This document shows, in pieces, positions 34,599 through 42,777 of a DNA stretch of 64,000 bases. The DNA lies in contig NZ_KQ758605.1 of NCBI RefSeq assembly GCF_001457025.1, forward strand, positions 62,001 through 126,000. The letters are read 5' to 3'. The notes under the pieces were generated by a model. That model was not told the DNA's origin. It worked only from the letters and a program-made list of their open reading frames with translations, and searched no databases. Each line of letters begins with the position of its first letter. Positions within the stretch are counted from its first letter, which is position 1. This DNA is from Pseudarthrobacter enclensis (GTDB taxonomy: Bacteria > Actinomycetota > Actinomycetes > Actinomycetales > Micrococcaceae). Both the position numbers and the translations under genes were made by a program.

Positions 34599-35372
34599 AT
34601 GGACCCCAACAGCCCCGACGCCCCCCGGCCGGAAGCGGTACGACCGGAATACCGGCGCGCAGCATCACAGCACGACGCTCCCGGGGACGGGCGGGACACC
34701 TCGGAAACCAAGGGGTGGACCCGCAACGAACTGGCCGCCAGGGTGGCCAGGGAACTGCGCAACGGCCAGTACGTCAACCTCGGCATCGGCATGCCCACGC
34801 TGATCCCCAACTACATACCGGACGGAGTGGAGGTGGTGCTCCACTCCGAGAACGGCATCCTGGGCGTCGGTCCCTACCCGGCGGAGGACGCCGTGGACCC
34901 GGACCTGATCAACGCCGGCAAGGAAACCGTCACGGTCAACAAGGGCGCCGCCTTCTTCGATTCCGCGTCGTCCTTCGGCATGATCCGCGGCGGCCACGTT
35001 GACGTGGCGGTCCTGGGGGCCATGGAGGTGGCAGCCAACGGCGACCTCGCCAACTGGATGATCCCCGGCAAGATGGTCAAGGGAATGGGCGGCGCCATGG
35101 ACCTGGTGTTCGGCGCCAAGAGGGTGATCGTGATGATGGAGCACACGGACCGCAACGGCAATCCCAAGATTGTCCGTGAATGCTCGCTGCCGCTGACGGG
35201 CAAGGGCTGCGTGGACCGGATCATCACCGACCTCGCCGTGATCGACGTCGTCCGGGACAGCTCCGGCTCCCGCCTGGTCCTGCAGGAACTGGCGCCGAAC
35301 GTGTCCGTGGAGGACGTGGTGGCTGCCACCGGGGCGGACCTGTTCGAGGAAGACCGGGAACTGACGGTATGA
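34599..35372 (+). CDS. scoB: 3-oxoacid CoA-transferase subunit B
   Basis: 257 residues. An N-terminal extension of about 40 unusual residues (Asp/Pro/Arg-rich) precedes the core, which begins [20 protein letters not shown]. The core contains [14 protein letters not shown], the catalytic Glu in [15 protein letters not shown], and [20 protein letters not shown]. The Glu forms the CoA thioester during transfer. The extension may be translated or the true start may lie near residue 40; no better ribosome binding site decides it. The stop overlaps the next start (ATGA). Confidence 0.92.
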   Translation: MDPNSPDAPRPEAVRPEYRRAASQHDAPGDGRDTSETKGWTRNELAARVARELRNGQYVNLGIGMPTLIPNYIPDGVEVVLHSENGILGVGPYPAEDAVDPDLINAGKETVTVNKGAAFFDSASSFGMIRGGHVDVAVLGAMEVAANGDLANWMIPGKMVKGMGGAMDLVFGAKRVIVMMEHTDRNGNPKIVRECSLPLTGKGCVDRIITDLAVIDVVRDSSGSRLVLQELAPNVSVEDVVAATGADLFEEDRELTV

Positions 35373-35908
35373 CCGGCCAGGAAATCCCCGCCGCCGCCGC
35401 GGCAGGGCAGGGCGAACGGCGGGTGGTTGAACAGCGCGGTCTCTATTTCGAAGAACTGGAAGAGGGCGTGGTGTACGCGCACCGCCCCGGCCGGACGGTG
35501 ACCGAGGCGGACAATGTCCTGTTCACCACTCTCACCATGAACACCCAGGCGCTGCACCTCGACGCGGCCTGGAGCGCCACGCAGCCTTTCGGCCAGCGCC
35601 TGGTGAACTCCATGTTCACCCTGGCCACCCTGGTGGGGCAGTCCGTCACACAGCTGACCCAGGGAACCATCATCGCCCAGTTGGGCCTGACCGACGTGTC
35701 CTTCCCGCACCCGCTCTACCACGGCGACACGCTGTACACGGAGACTGTCATCAGCGGCAAGCGACCCTCAGGCTCACGGCCCGGGCAGGGGATCGTCACC
35801 ATGGAACACACCGGACGGAACCAGGACGGGACCGTGGTGGCGCTGGCAACCCGCAGTTGCCTCATGTGGACCCGGGACGCCCACCGTGAAGCGCAGCACG
35901 GAAAATAA
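35369..35908 (+). CDS. MaoC-family (hotdog) acyl-CoA hydratase
   Basis: 179 residues from the ATG at 35369, which overlaps the scoB stop. The hotdog fold shows [40 protein letters not shown] (the Asn-His-Asp dehydratase loop) and [20 protein letters not shown]. The M. tuberculosis counterpart beside citE (Rv2499c) is known as a hydratase acting with the CitE-like lyase in itaconate/leucine breakdown; by position this enzyme would hydrate 3-methylglutaconyl-CoA. The upstream extension of the frame to 35180 lies inside scoB and is rejected. Confidence 0.85.
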   Translation: MTGQEIPAAAAAGQGERRVVEQRGLYFEELEEGVVYAHRPGRTVTEADNVLFTTLTMNTQALHLDAAWSATQPFGQRLVNSMFTLATLVGQSVTQLTQGTIIAQLGLTDVSFPHPLYHGDTLYTETVISGKRPSGSRPGQGIVTMEHTGRNQDGTVVALATRSCLMWTRDAHREAQHGK

Positions 35909-35923
35909 TCGGAGAATGGCTGT

Positions 35924-36787
35924 ATGACCTTCGTGATGGGCCCGGCCCTCCTCTTTTGCCCCGCCGACCGGCCGGAACGCTACCGCAAAGCGGCCGAGCG
36001 TGCCGACGCCGTCATCCTGGACCTCGAAGACGCGGTGGCCCCTGCCGACAAGCAGCGTGCCCGCGGCGCCATCCTGGCCCAGGTCGGGACCACGGGGGAG
36101 GTCCCGGAACTGGACCCCAGCCGGACCATCGTCCGGGTCAACCCGGTGGGGTCGGCGGAATTCGGGAAGGACCTGCACTGCCTGGCCCACACCCCTTACC
36201 GGACCGTCATGCTCGCCAAGGCGGAAAGCCCCGAACAGCTCAAGGCGCTGGAGGGCTACCACGTGGTGGCGTTGTGCGAAACGGCCCTCGGCGTCCTGAA
36301 CGCCCCCGCCATCGCGGCGGCGCCCAACGTGGTGGCACTGATGTGGGGCGCCGAGGACCTGCTGGCAACCCTCGGCGGCACCTCCAGCAGGACGGACGAC
36401 GGCGGCTACCGGGCTGTGGCCCTGCACGCCCGTTCCTCGGTGCTGCTGGCCGCCCGTGCCCACGGGAAACAGGCGGTTGACGCCGTCTACGTCAACATCC
36501 CGGACACCGACGGGCTGGCGGCAGAGGCAGCCGACGCCGTCGCCTCGGGATTCGGATCCAAAGCCTGCATCCATCCCAGCCAGGCTGCCGTGGTCCGCGC
36601 CGCGTACGCGCCCTCCGAAGCCGACGTCGCGGCCGCAACGGACCTGCTGCGGGCCGCCGCCGATGCGGGGTCCGGCGTGTTCCAGCACCAGGGGAAGATG
36701 ATTGACGGTCCCATCCTCCGGCACGCCGAGCAGATCATGAGGCGCGCCGGGCGGGACCTGCCGCAGCCGGCGCAGCCCGGCGCGTAG
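35924..36787 (+). CDS. citE: HpcH/HpaI-CitE-like acyl-CoA lyase
   Basis: 287 residues, a TIM-barrel of the CitE family. Key blocks: LFCPADRPERYRKAAERADA, ILDLEDAVAPADKQRAR (metal/substrate Asp-Glu), TIVRVNPVGSAEFGKDL, ALCETALGVLNAPAI and LMWGAEDLLATLGG. The family cleaves CoA esters such as (R)-HMG-CoA, citramalyl-CoA or malyl-CoA. In M. tuberculosis the equivalent Rv2498c cleaves (R)-3-hydroxy-3-methylglutaryl-CoA to acetoacetate and acetyl-CoA, which would complete the pathway here. Last gene of the operon. Confidence 0.87.
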   Translation: MTFVMGPALLFCPADRPERYRKAAERADAVILDLEDAVAPADKQRARGAILAQVGTTGEVPELDPSRTIVRVNPVGSAEFGKDLHCLAHTPYRTVMLAKAESPEQLKALEGYHVVALCETALGVLNAPAIAAAPNVVALMWGAEDLLATLGGTSSRTDDGGYRAVALHARSSVLLAARAHGKQAVDAVYVNIPDTDGLAAEAADAVASGFGSKACIHPSQAAVVRAAYAPSEADVAAATDLLRAAADAGSGVFQHQGKMIDGPILRHAEQIMRRAGRDLPQPAQPGA

Positions 36788-36800
36788 CTGCCGCACCTCC

Positions 36801-38279
36801 TTAGCGCTGCCGTCCCGGCGTGCGCCGCAGCGATACGGGTCCGATCGGTTCGGACAGCAGGGTGCGCATCCACCGGTTCCCGGTCTCCCGGAGTTCCCGC
36901 CGGTCAGTGAACCGGTAGTGGTAGAGGCGCACGCGCACCCAGCGCGGCGCGGCGCCGTCGAACGGGTCGTGGCGGAGGAGGCGCAGCGTCTGCCGGTCCG
37001 CTTCCAGCAGCTTGCCCAGGAACGCATGGAACCATTCCTCGTGCACCGTCCGCAGCGGCAGGAACCACATCAGCCAGTCCAGCCTCAGGTGGTAGGGCGC
37101 CCACTGGCGCGGAATCCTCCGCAGGTCCCCGGGTTTGCCCTTGAACCCATACTCCCGCCAGTCCGAGGATTCATCCGGATCCTCGTCCAGGGTGCCGGCC
37201 ACCACAATCTCAATGCGCTGTTTGGTGACGGTGCCGAACGCGCCGTAGGTGTTAACCAGCTGCCAGCGGTTGAAGCTGGCGTTCATCAGCTGGCGCCGGG
37301 ACAGGAGATTGCGCAGCGGCCGGTAGCTCAGGACCAGCAGCAGCCCCGTGGCCGCCAGTGTCAGGACCAGCCACCACAGCGGGGTTTCCCTGCCCGGCGC
37401 CGTTTCGCCATGCCAGTCGAGCGGGACCGCCGGGAAGACCGCGTGGACCACGGGGTCGCTGACGGCTGCGAAGGCCAGCACGATGGCGATCCAGTTGAGC
37501 CAGGCAAAGTTCCCGGACGCCACGAGCCACAGCTGGGTCAGGATCACCACGGCCGCCGCGGCGCTGGCCACCGGCTGGGGAAAGAACAGCAGGAACGGCA
37601 CCACCAGCTGGGCGGCGTGGTTGCCCACCACTTCGATGCGGTGCAGCGGTTTGGGCAGCAGGTGGGCCTGCCGGCTGAGCGGGCCGGGCATCGGCTGTGT
37701 TTCGTGGTGGTAGTACAGGGCGGTCAGGTCGCGCCACTCCCGCCCGCCGCGGATCTTGATCATCCCGGCCCCGAACTCGAGCCGGAACACCAGCCAAACG
37801 ATCATGATCAGGATGGTCCGCGGCGGATCGGTCTGGTCCGAGCCGAGGAACGCCACCGTGAATCCCGCCTCCAGCAGCAGCATCTCCCAGCCGAACCCGT
37901 AGAAGGCCTGCCCCACGTTGACGATGGACATGTACAGCAGCCACAGCGCAAGGAACGCGAGCAGCGGAACCCACGGCGGCCCCACCTGCGGAATCCCGGC
38001 CACCAGCAGCGCGGAGACCACCAGCCCGGTCACGCAGACGCCCCGCAGCAGGCGGTCCGAATAGTGCCGGCGGAAGAGCGAGGGCCGCCGCAGCCGGCTG
38101 AAACCGGCCAGGTAATCGGGAACCGGCAGCAGCCCGCGCTCACCCAACAACGCCGGAAACTGGTTCAGCGAGGAGAGGAACGCCACAAAAAACAGTGCCG
38201 CCACGCCGCGCTGCAGCACCTGCCGCGCGAATTCGTAGTCCGCCGCGTCGAACCAGGAGAGCCACTCCACAGGATCCAC
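36801..38279 (-). CDS. Lipase maturation factor family membrane protein
   Basis: 492 residues from a GTG at 38279. The N-terminus WLSWFDAADYEFARQVLQRG matches the start of the LMF family, which in animals folds lipases in the ER; bacterial members have unknown roles. About eight to ten membrane helices are followed by a soluble C-terminal domain with GYFGFKGKPGDLRRIPRQWA-like sequence (EYGFKGKPGDLRRIP) and APYHLRLDWLMWF, both typical. The frame opens upstream to 38366, overlapping the divergent dxr start, and a GTG at 38270 is another option. Converges on citE with 13 bp between. Confidence 0.8.
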   Translation of the reverse strand: MDPVEWLSWFDAADYEFARQVLQRGVAALFFVAFLSSLNQFPALLGERGLLPVPDYLAGFSRLRRPSLFRRHYSDRLLRGVCVTGLVVSALLVAGIPQVGPPWVPLLAFLALWLLYMSIVNVGQAFYGFGWEMLLLEAGFTVAFLGSDQTDPPRTILIMIVWLVFRLEFGAGMIKIRGGREWRDLTALYYHHETQPMPGPLSRQAHLLPKPLHRIEVVGNHAAQLVVPFLLFFPQPVASAAAAVVILTQLWLVASGNFAWLNWIAIVLAFAAVSDPVVHAVFPAVPLDWHGETAPGRETPLWWLVLTLAATGLLLVLSYRPLRNLLSRRQLMNASFNRWQLVNTYGAFGTVTKQRIEIVVAGTLDEDPDESSDWREYGFKGKPGDLRRIPRQWAPYHLRLDWLMWFLPLRTVHEEWFHAFLGKLLEADRQTLRLLRHDPFDGAAPRWVRVRLYHYRFTDRRELRETGNRWMRTLLSEPIGPVSLRRTPGRQR

Positions 38280-38344
38280 GGTACGCCGGGGGCCGGCGGG
38301 GTCAAGGACCTTCCGGCCCGGCGCAGCGGCGAGGGCCAGTGCGG

Positions 38345-38350
38345 GATACT
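38345..38350 (+). promoter_or_regulatory. Leaderless -10 of dxr
   Basis: GATACT ends 6 nt before the dxr ATG, and there is no Shine-Dalgarno sequence. Inferred from spacing. Confidence 0.4.
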
Positions 38351-38356
38351 TAACCC

Positions 38357-39541
38357 ATGCAGCCACGCAGAATCGTCATCCTCGGATCCACCGGCTCCAT
38401 CGGCACCCAGGCGATAGACGTCGTCGACGGCGCCCCGCACCGCTTCGAGGTCGTGGCACTCAGCGCGGGCGGCGGCAACCTGGAACTGCTGGCCCGGCAG
38501 GCTGCCCATACCGGCGCCTCCGCCGTCGGCATCGCCTCCGGCGACCCCCGCGAACTCGCCCGGCTGATCGATGAGGCCGCCGCGGCAGCAGGCCGGAGCG
38601 GCTACCGCCCCGACATCATCTCCGGACCGGACGCATCCACGCGGATTGCCGGCACGCCCGCGGACGTGGTGCTCAACGGCATCACCGGGTCCATCGGGCT
38701 GGCACCCACCCTTGCCGCCCTGGAATCGGGCGCCACCCTGGCCCTGGCGAACAAGGAATCCCTGATTGTTGGCGGTGCCCTGGTAAAGGCCGCAGCCGCC
38801 GCGGGGCAGATCGTGCCCGTGGACTCCGAGCATTCGGCCATCGCCCAGTGCCTGCGGTCGGGCAGCGCGGCGGAGGTGGACAAACTGGTCCTGACGGCCT
38901 CCGGCGGCCCGTTCCGCGGACGCACCCGGGAAGAGCTTCACGCCGTCACGCCGCAGGAAGCACTGGCCCACCCCACGTGGGACATGGGGCTCATGGTCAC
39001 CACCAACTCCGCGACGCTGGTGAACAAGGGGCTCGAAGTGATCGAAGCCCACCTCCTGTTCGACATCCCGCTGGACCGGATCGACGTGGTGGTCCATCCT
39101 CAGTCAGTGGTGCACTCGATGGTCCAGTTCGTGGACGGCTCCACCATTGCGCAGGCTTCACCGCCGGACATGCGCCTGCCCATCGCCCTGGGCCTCGGCT
39201 GGCCGGACCGGGTGGCGAAGGCTGCGGCTCCTTGCGACTGGACCCGCGCTGCCACCTGGACCTTCGAACCCCTCGACGCGGCGGCGTTCCCCGCCGTCGG
39301 GCTCGCCAAGGACGCCGCGAAACAGGGGAGCACGTTCCCGGCCGTCTTCAACGCAACCAACGAAGAAGCGGTCACCGCCTTCCACGCCGGCCGGATCCGC
39401 TTCACCGACATCGTGGACACCGTGGACGCGGTACTCAGCGAACACCCAGGATCTTCCGGGCTAACGGTGGAATCCGTGCTGGAAGCTGAAAGCTGGGCAC
39501 GCGCCCGTGCCCACGAACGTTTAGCACTCAGCAGTCTCTAG
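38357..39541 (+). CDS. dxr: 1-deoxy-D-xylulose 5-phosphate reductoisomerase
   Basis: 394 residues. The NADPH site [18 protein letters not shown] opens the protein. [18 protein letters not shown] and [15 protein letters not shown] (metal-binding Asp/Glu) follow, then [35 protein letters not shown] and the C-terminal four-helix domain. It converts DXP to MEP, the second step of isoprenoid synthesis. ispG, also of the MEP pathway, lies two functional units downstream. The stop is 18 nt before the M50 protease gene. Confidence 0.97.
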   Translation: MQPRRIVILGSTGSIGTQAIDVVDGAPHRFEVVALSAGGGNLELLARQAAHTGASAVGIASGDPRELARLIDEAAAAAGRSGYRPDIISGPDASTRIAGTPADVVLNGITGSIGLAPTLAALESGATLALANKESLIVGGALVKAAAAAGQIVPVDSEHSAIAQCLRSGSAAEVDKLVLTASGGPFRGRTREELHAVTPQEALAHPTWDMGLMVTTNSATLVNKGLEVIEAHLLFDIPLDRIDVVVHPQSVVHSMVQFVDGSTIAQASPPDMRLPIALGLGWPDRVAKAAAPCDWTRAATWTFEPLDAAAFPAVGLAKDAAKQGSTFPAVFNATNEEAVTAFHAGRIRFTDIVDTVDAVLSEHPGSSGLTVESVLEAESWARARAHERLALSSL

Positions 39542-39559
39542 GGAAGCAGCAGCACCTCC

Positions 39560-40891
39560 ATGACCCCCGTTCTCCTCTTCATCCTCGGCGTCGTCTTCGT
39601 CGCCATCGGCATTGCCGCCTCCATTGCGCTGCACGAGGTGGGCCACCTGGTCCCCGCCAAGCTCTTCAAGGTGCGGGTCACCAAATACATGATCGGCTTC
39701 GGCCCCACATTGTGGTCCAGGCGGAAGGGCGAAACCGAGTACGGCGTGAAGGCCATTCCGCTCGGCGGCTACGTGTCCATGATCGGCATGTACCCGCCCA
39801 ACAAAGAGGACGGGTCCGTCCGGCCCTCGAGCACCGGGATGTTCCAGACGCTGGCCACCGAGGCGCGGTCCATGGCGCACGAGGAGGTGGGTCCCGGCGA
39901 CGAAAACCGCGTGTTCTACCGTCTGCCGGTGTGGAAGAAGATCATAGTCATGCTGGGCGGGCCCGCCATGAACATGATCCTCGGCATCCTGCTGATGGCC
40001 ATCCTGCTGATGGGCTTCGGCACGGCCACTGCCACCACCACCATCTCCGACGTCTCCAAATGCCAGGTGGCCGCCGGCGAAACCGTTGACCCCGATTCGG
40101 CCGACTGCCGGCTCACCCCTGCCGCCGCGGCAGGCCTGCAGCCCAACGACACCGTGACGTCCTTCGACGGCAAGGCCGTCACCAGCTGGGACCAGCTGAC
40201 CGAGTGGATCCGGGCTTCGGCGGGCCGCGAGGTTGCCATCACCGTGGACCGCAACGGCACCCCGGTGTCCACCACGGTCACCCCGGTCCTTTCCGCACGG
40301 CCGATCATCGGAGCGGACGGCCGGCAGGCCACTGACGCCTCCGGCACCCTGCAGTACCAGGAGGTAGGTTTCCTGGGCATCGGTGCGCAAACCGAACTGG
40401 TGCCACAGCCGGCGTCGTCCGTCCTGCCCATGGCGGGGGAGAACATCAGGCAGGTCGCAGGTGTGATCTTCAACCTTCCCGCCCGGGTGGTGGGCGTGGC
40501 CAAAGCCGCCTTCAGCGAGGAACCCCGCGATCCCAACGGTCCCATCAGCGTGGTAGGGGTTGGGCGCGTGGCCGGCGAAGTGGCCGCCATGGAAGAAATT
40601 CCGCTGCAGTCCCGCGTGGCCACGCTGGTGGGACTTCTCGCCGGGCTGAACTTCGCGCTCGCGGTCTTCAACCTGGTGCCGCTGCTGCCCCTGGACGGCG
40701 GCCACGTGGCAGGGGCGCTCTACGAAGGTGCCCGGCGCCAGGTGGCCCGGCTCTTTGGCCGGCCGGATCCGGGTGCCTTCGACATCGCCAAGCTGCTGCC
40801 GGTTACCTACGTGGTGGCGGCGCTGCTGATGGGCATGAGCGCCCTGCTGATCTATGCGGACATCGTCAAACCGGTGAATCTCTTCGGTTAG
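39560..40891 (+). CDS. rseP: Site-2 zinc metalloprotease (RseP/Rip1 type)
   Basis: 443 residues of family M50. The zinc motif HEVGH is at 25-29 in the first membrane helix. An N-terminal insertion (about 75-110) precedes a PDZ domain around 170-240, and the second metal motif NLVPLLPLDGGHV is near 373-385 in the third helix. The protease cuts transmembrane anti-sigma factors or signal peptides inside the membrane (Rip1 in mycobacteria). The dxr-rip-ispG order is conserved in actinomycetes; here the SatD/membrane protein pair and YciI gene are inserted before ispG. Confidence 0.94.
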   Translation: MTPVLLFILGVVFVAIGIAASIALHEVGHLVPAKLFKVRVTKYMIGFGPTLWSRRKGETEYGVKAIPLGGYVSMIGMYPPNKEDGSVRPSSTGMFQTLATEARSMAHEEVGPGDENRVFYRLPVWKKIIVMLGGPAMNMILGILLMAILLMGFGTATATTTISDVSKCQVAAGETVDPDSADCRLTPAAAAGLQPNDTVTSFDGKAVTSWDQLTEWIRASAGREVAITVDRNGTPVSTTVTPVLSARPIIGADGRQATDASGTLQYQEVGFLGIGAQTELVPQPASSVLPMAGENIRQVAGVIFNLPARVVGVAKAAFSEEPRDPNGPISVVGVGRVAGEVAAMEEIPLQSRVATLVGLLAGLNFALAVFNLVPLLPLDGGHVAGALYEGARRQVARLFGRPDPGAFDIAKLLPVTYVVAALLMGMSALLIYADIVKPVNLFG

Positions 40892-40991
40892 CGCGCAGCT
40901 GCCCCGCTGGTCGGGAGCGCTCTGGATCGCCGGCGGGGTGTTGTTCGGCATGGTCATTTCCGCGGGCGGGGCGTGCTGACCCCAATAACAG

Positions 40992-41037
40992 CTGATTACT
41001 ACATATCAGTTGAATATGGCTGATTATTGTAAGTCAG
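40992..41037. promoter_or_regulatory. Two 18-bp inverted repeats upstream of the SatD-like gene
   Basis: CTGATTACTACATATCAG (40992-41009) and CTGATTATTGTAAGTCAG (41020-41037) share CTGATTA at the left and TCAG at the right, 28 bp start to start. A shorter perfect palindrome CTGATATCAG (41056-41065) lies between the -35 and -10. The stretch 40981-41066 is strikingly A/T-rich for this genome. Operator function is inferred. Confidence 0.55.
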
Positions 41038-41047
41038 CTGATTGTGA

Positions 41048-41076
41048 TTGATTGTCTGATATCAGGCGGCTACGGT
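41048..41076 (+). promoter_or_regulatory. Promoter of the SatD-like gene, leaderless
   Basis: -35 TTGATT (41048-41053), exact 17-nt spacer, -10 TACGGT (41071-41076). The -10 ends 6 nt before the ATG at 41083, so the message should begin at the start codon. Confidence 0.6.
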
Positions 41077-41082
41077 TGATCC

Positions 41083-41820
41083 ATGTATGTTCTGACCATC
41101 GACCAGCGGGGCAGCAGTTCGGACGTGGACCGGGTCCCGGACCTGATCACCGAACTGGCGGCACTCAGCGGTGCCAGATTCGAGCGATCGGTCGGGGACG
41201 AACTACAGGGCGTCGTGGAAGACCCTGCGGATGCCGTGGACATCGCCCTGCACGCCCTGCGGAGCGGCCACTGGTACGTCGGCATCGGCATCGGGCCGGT
41301 CCGGCTGGCGCCGAACGGAAGTCCGAGGGAGGGCTCCGGCGGTGGCTTCGTCGCCGCCCGCAAGGCCGTGGACCGGGCCAAGGCCGCAGGCGGGCAGGTC
41401 CCGCTGTCAGTGGTGGACGGCATCATGGCCGGCACGGGGAAGAGCTTCCCGGCAGCACGGGAACCGTCAACGCAGGAACCGTCAACGCAGGAACGGTCGC
41501 AGAAGGAACGGTCGCAGGAGGCCGGAGCCGCGGCTGAGGCGGCGGAGGCTGCCGCCAACGCCCAGGCGGTGCTCAGGCTGATCGGGCGGCTGGTGCAGGA
41601 ACGGACCGCCGCGCAATGGAGGGTGGTGGACAGGTTGCGGCATACGGGTCAGGCCGGGAAGCACGGCAGCCAGAAACAGGTGGCCCGGGAACTCGGAATC
41701 ACCGAGCAGTCGGTGAGCCGTGCCATCCTTCGCGCCGGCTGGCAGGAAGAATGGGCTGCCAGGCCTGCCGCGGCGATGCTCCTGGCACTGGCCCATTCCC
41801 GGACGGAAGGAGACGCGTGA
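41083..41820 (+). CDS. SatD-like regulator with C-terminal helix-turn-helix
   Basis: 245 residues. The N-terminal half (YVLTIDQRGSSSDVDRVPDL, FERSVGDELQGVVEDPADAV, WYVGIGIGPVRL) resembles SatD-family proteins, whose GDE-containing pattern recalls nucleotide-binding cyclase-like folds. The middle holds a 15-nt tandem repeat (STQEP/STQER/SQKER) that forms a charged linker. The C-terminus carries a helix-turn-helix, GSQKQVARELGITEQSVSRA. The start is fixed by the promoter 6 nt upstream. It overlaps the downstream membrane-protein gene by 4 nt (GTGA). Molecular function unknown; a DNA-binding sensor is a reasonable inference. Confidence 0.7.
   Translation: MYVLTIDQRGSSSDVDRVPDLITELAALSGARFERSVGDELQGVVEDPADAVDIALHALRSGHWYVGIGIGPVRLAPNGSPREGSGGGFVAARKAVDRAKAAGGQVPLSVVDGIMAGTGKSFPAAREPSTQEPSTQERSQKERSQEAGAAAEAAEAAANAQAVLRLIGRLVQERTAAQWRVVDRLRHTGQAGKHGSQKQVARELGITEQSVSRAILRAGWQEEWAARPAAAMLLALAHSRTEGDA
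41464..41508 (+). repeat. 15-bp tandem repeat inside the SatD-like gene
   Basis: Two exact copies of CCGTCAACGCAGGAA (41464-41478, 41479-41493), a diverged third (41494-41508) and a partial fourth. The repeat is in frame and encodes PSTQE-type units in the linker. Confidence 0.85.
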
Positions 41821-42359
41821 ACGCGTTCTGGATCGCCGCTGCATTGCTGGCAGCGGGTTTCGGCGGTTGGCCGGTGACCGCGCTGGTCTTCCGGCTGGCC
41901 AGGACCATTGATGACAGGGCAGACGCCGCCAAGGCAGCGGAACAGCAACGGGCCGCGCAGGAGGACCCCGCGGCGGACGTCACGGTGGATCCGGACCTCC
42001 GGCCCCAAGGACCGCCTGCCTCAGCAAAGCCCGGCCAACCCGACGGTGAGTCCGTGGACGGAGAGCTGACCGCGGCCCCCGACCAGCCGGCATCGGGCGT
42101 TCCGGGCGGCGGCTCCGGCCCGCGCATCCTGCGCGGCGGTGCCATTATCGGAGTCCTGGAGCGCCTCGGCGTCTGCCTGGCCATCCTGACGGGCCAGCCC
42201 GTGGCCATCGCCTACATCGTGGCCATCAAAGGCCTGGGCCGGTTCGCCGAACTCAAGGAAACCCCGGTGGCGGCTGAGCGGTTCATCATCGGCACCCTGG
42301 CTTCCATGCTGTGGGCGGCGGGCATCGCGGCGGCGGTCAAGGTCATTTTCCTGGCCTGA
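41817..42359 (+). CDS. Membrane protein coupled to the SatD-like gene, 180 aa
   Basis: The GTG at 41817 overlaps the preceding stop. A first helix (NAFWIAAALLAAGFGGWPVT) is followed by a hydrophilic Pro/Gly-rich section (about 30-105). Two or three hydrophobic segments then follow: ILRGGAIIGVLERLGVCLAI, GQPVAIAYIVAIKGLGRF and FIIGTLASMLWAAGIAAAV. The sequence ERLGVCLAILTGQ resembles the C-terminal part of DUF3307-like membrane proteins that accompany SatD genes elsewhere; this similarity is from memory and not proven. Substrate or partner unknown. Confidence 0.65.
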   Translation: MNAFWIAAALLAAGFGGWPVTALVFRLARTIDDRADAAKAAEQQRAAQEDPAADVTVDPDLRPQGPPASAKPGQPDGESVDGELTAAPDQPASGVPGGGSGPRILRGGAIIGVLERLGVCLAILTGQPVAIAYIVAIKGLGRFAELKETPVAAERFIIGTLASMLWAAGIAAAVKVIFLA

Positions 42360-42441
42360 CCGGCCCGGTGTGGCCCGGCCCCGCCCCGGTGGCGCGGCAG
42401 GCGCTGCCTTCCCCGGATGGGTGGGACGGCAGGGGGAGCGA

Positions 42442-42447
42442 TAGGGT
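42442..42447 (+). promoter_or_regulatory. Leaderless -10 of the YciI-like gene
   Basis: TAGGGT ends 6 nt before the ATG at 42454, with no Shine-Dalgarno sequence. Confidence 0.4.
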
Positions 42448-42453
42448 AGCGCT

Positions 42454-42747
42454 ATGACAGTTTTTGCCGTTGAGTACGTTTATGCCGCCGATTCCGCCGA
42501 GACCCGCAACGAGGTCCGGCCCGCACACCGCGAATGGACCGGCGGCCTGGCCCAGGACGGCGCCATCCTTGCCAGCGGACCCTACGGAGACGGTGCCGGA
42601 GCGCTGCTGATCTTCAAGGCAGCGGATGAGGCTGCCCTGAACTCCATCCTCAAACAGGATCCGTTTGCCGTCGCCGGAGTCATCGCCGGCATCCGCGTCA
42701 CCGAATGGTCGCCCGTTACCGGCATGCTCGCCGGACTCGCCGCCTAA
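42454..42747 (+). CDS. YciI-like protein
   Basis: 97 residues, the length of the YciI family (ferredoxin-like fold). Conserved points: RPAHREWTGGLAQDGAILAS (His of the putative active site and the DG turn), GPYGDGAGALLIF and FAVAGVIAGIRVTEW. Related proteins are small dehalogenase- or muconolactone isomerase-like enzymes; no substrate is known. It lies 30 nt before ispG on the same strand and could be co-transcribed with it. Confidence 0.8.
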   Translation: MTVFAVEYVYAADSAETRNEVRPAHREWTGGLAQDGAILASGPYGDGAGALLIFKAADEAALNSILKQDPFAVAGVIAGIRVTEWSPVTGMLAGLAA

Positions 42748-42777
42748 GCCGCTTCACCTTCACCACTAGGAGTCCAC

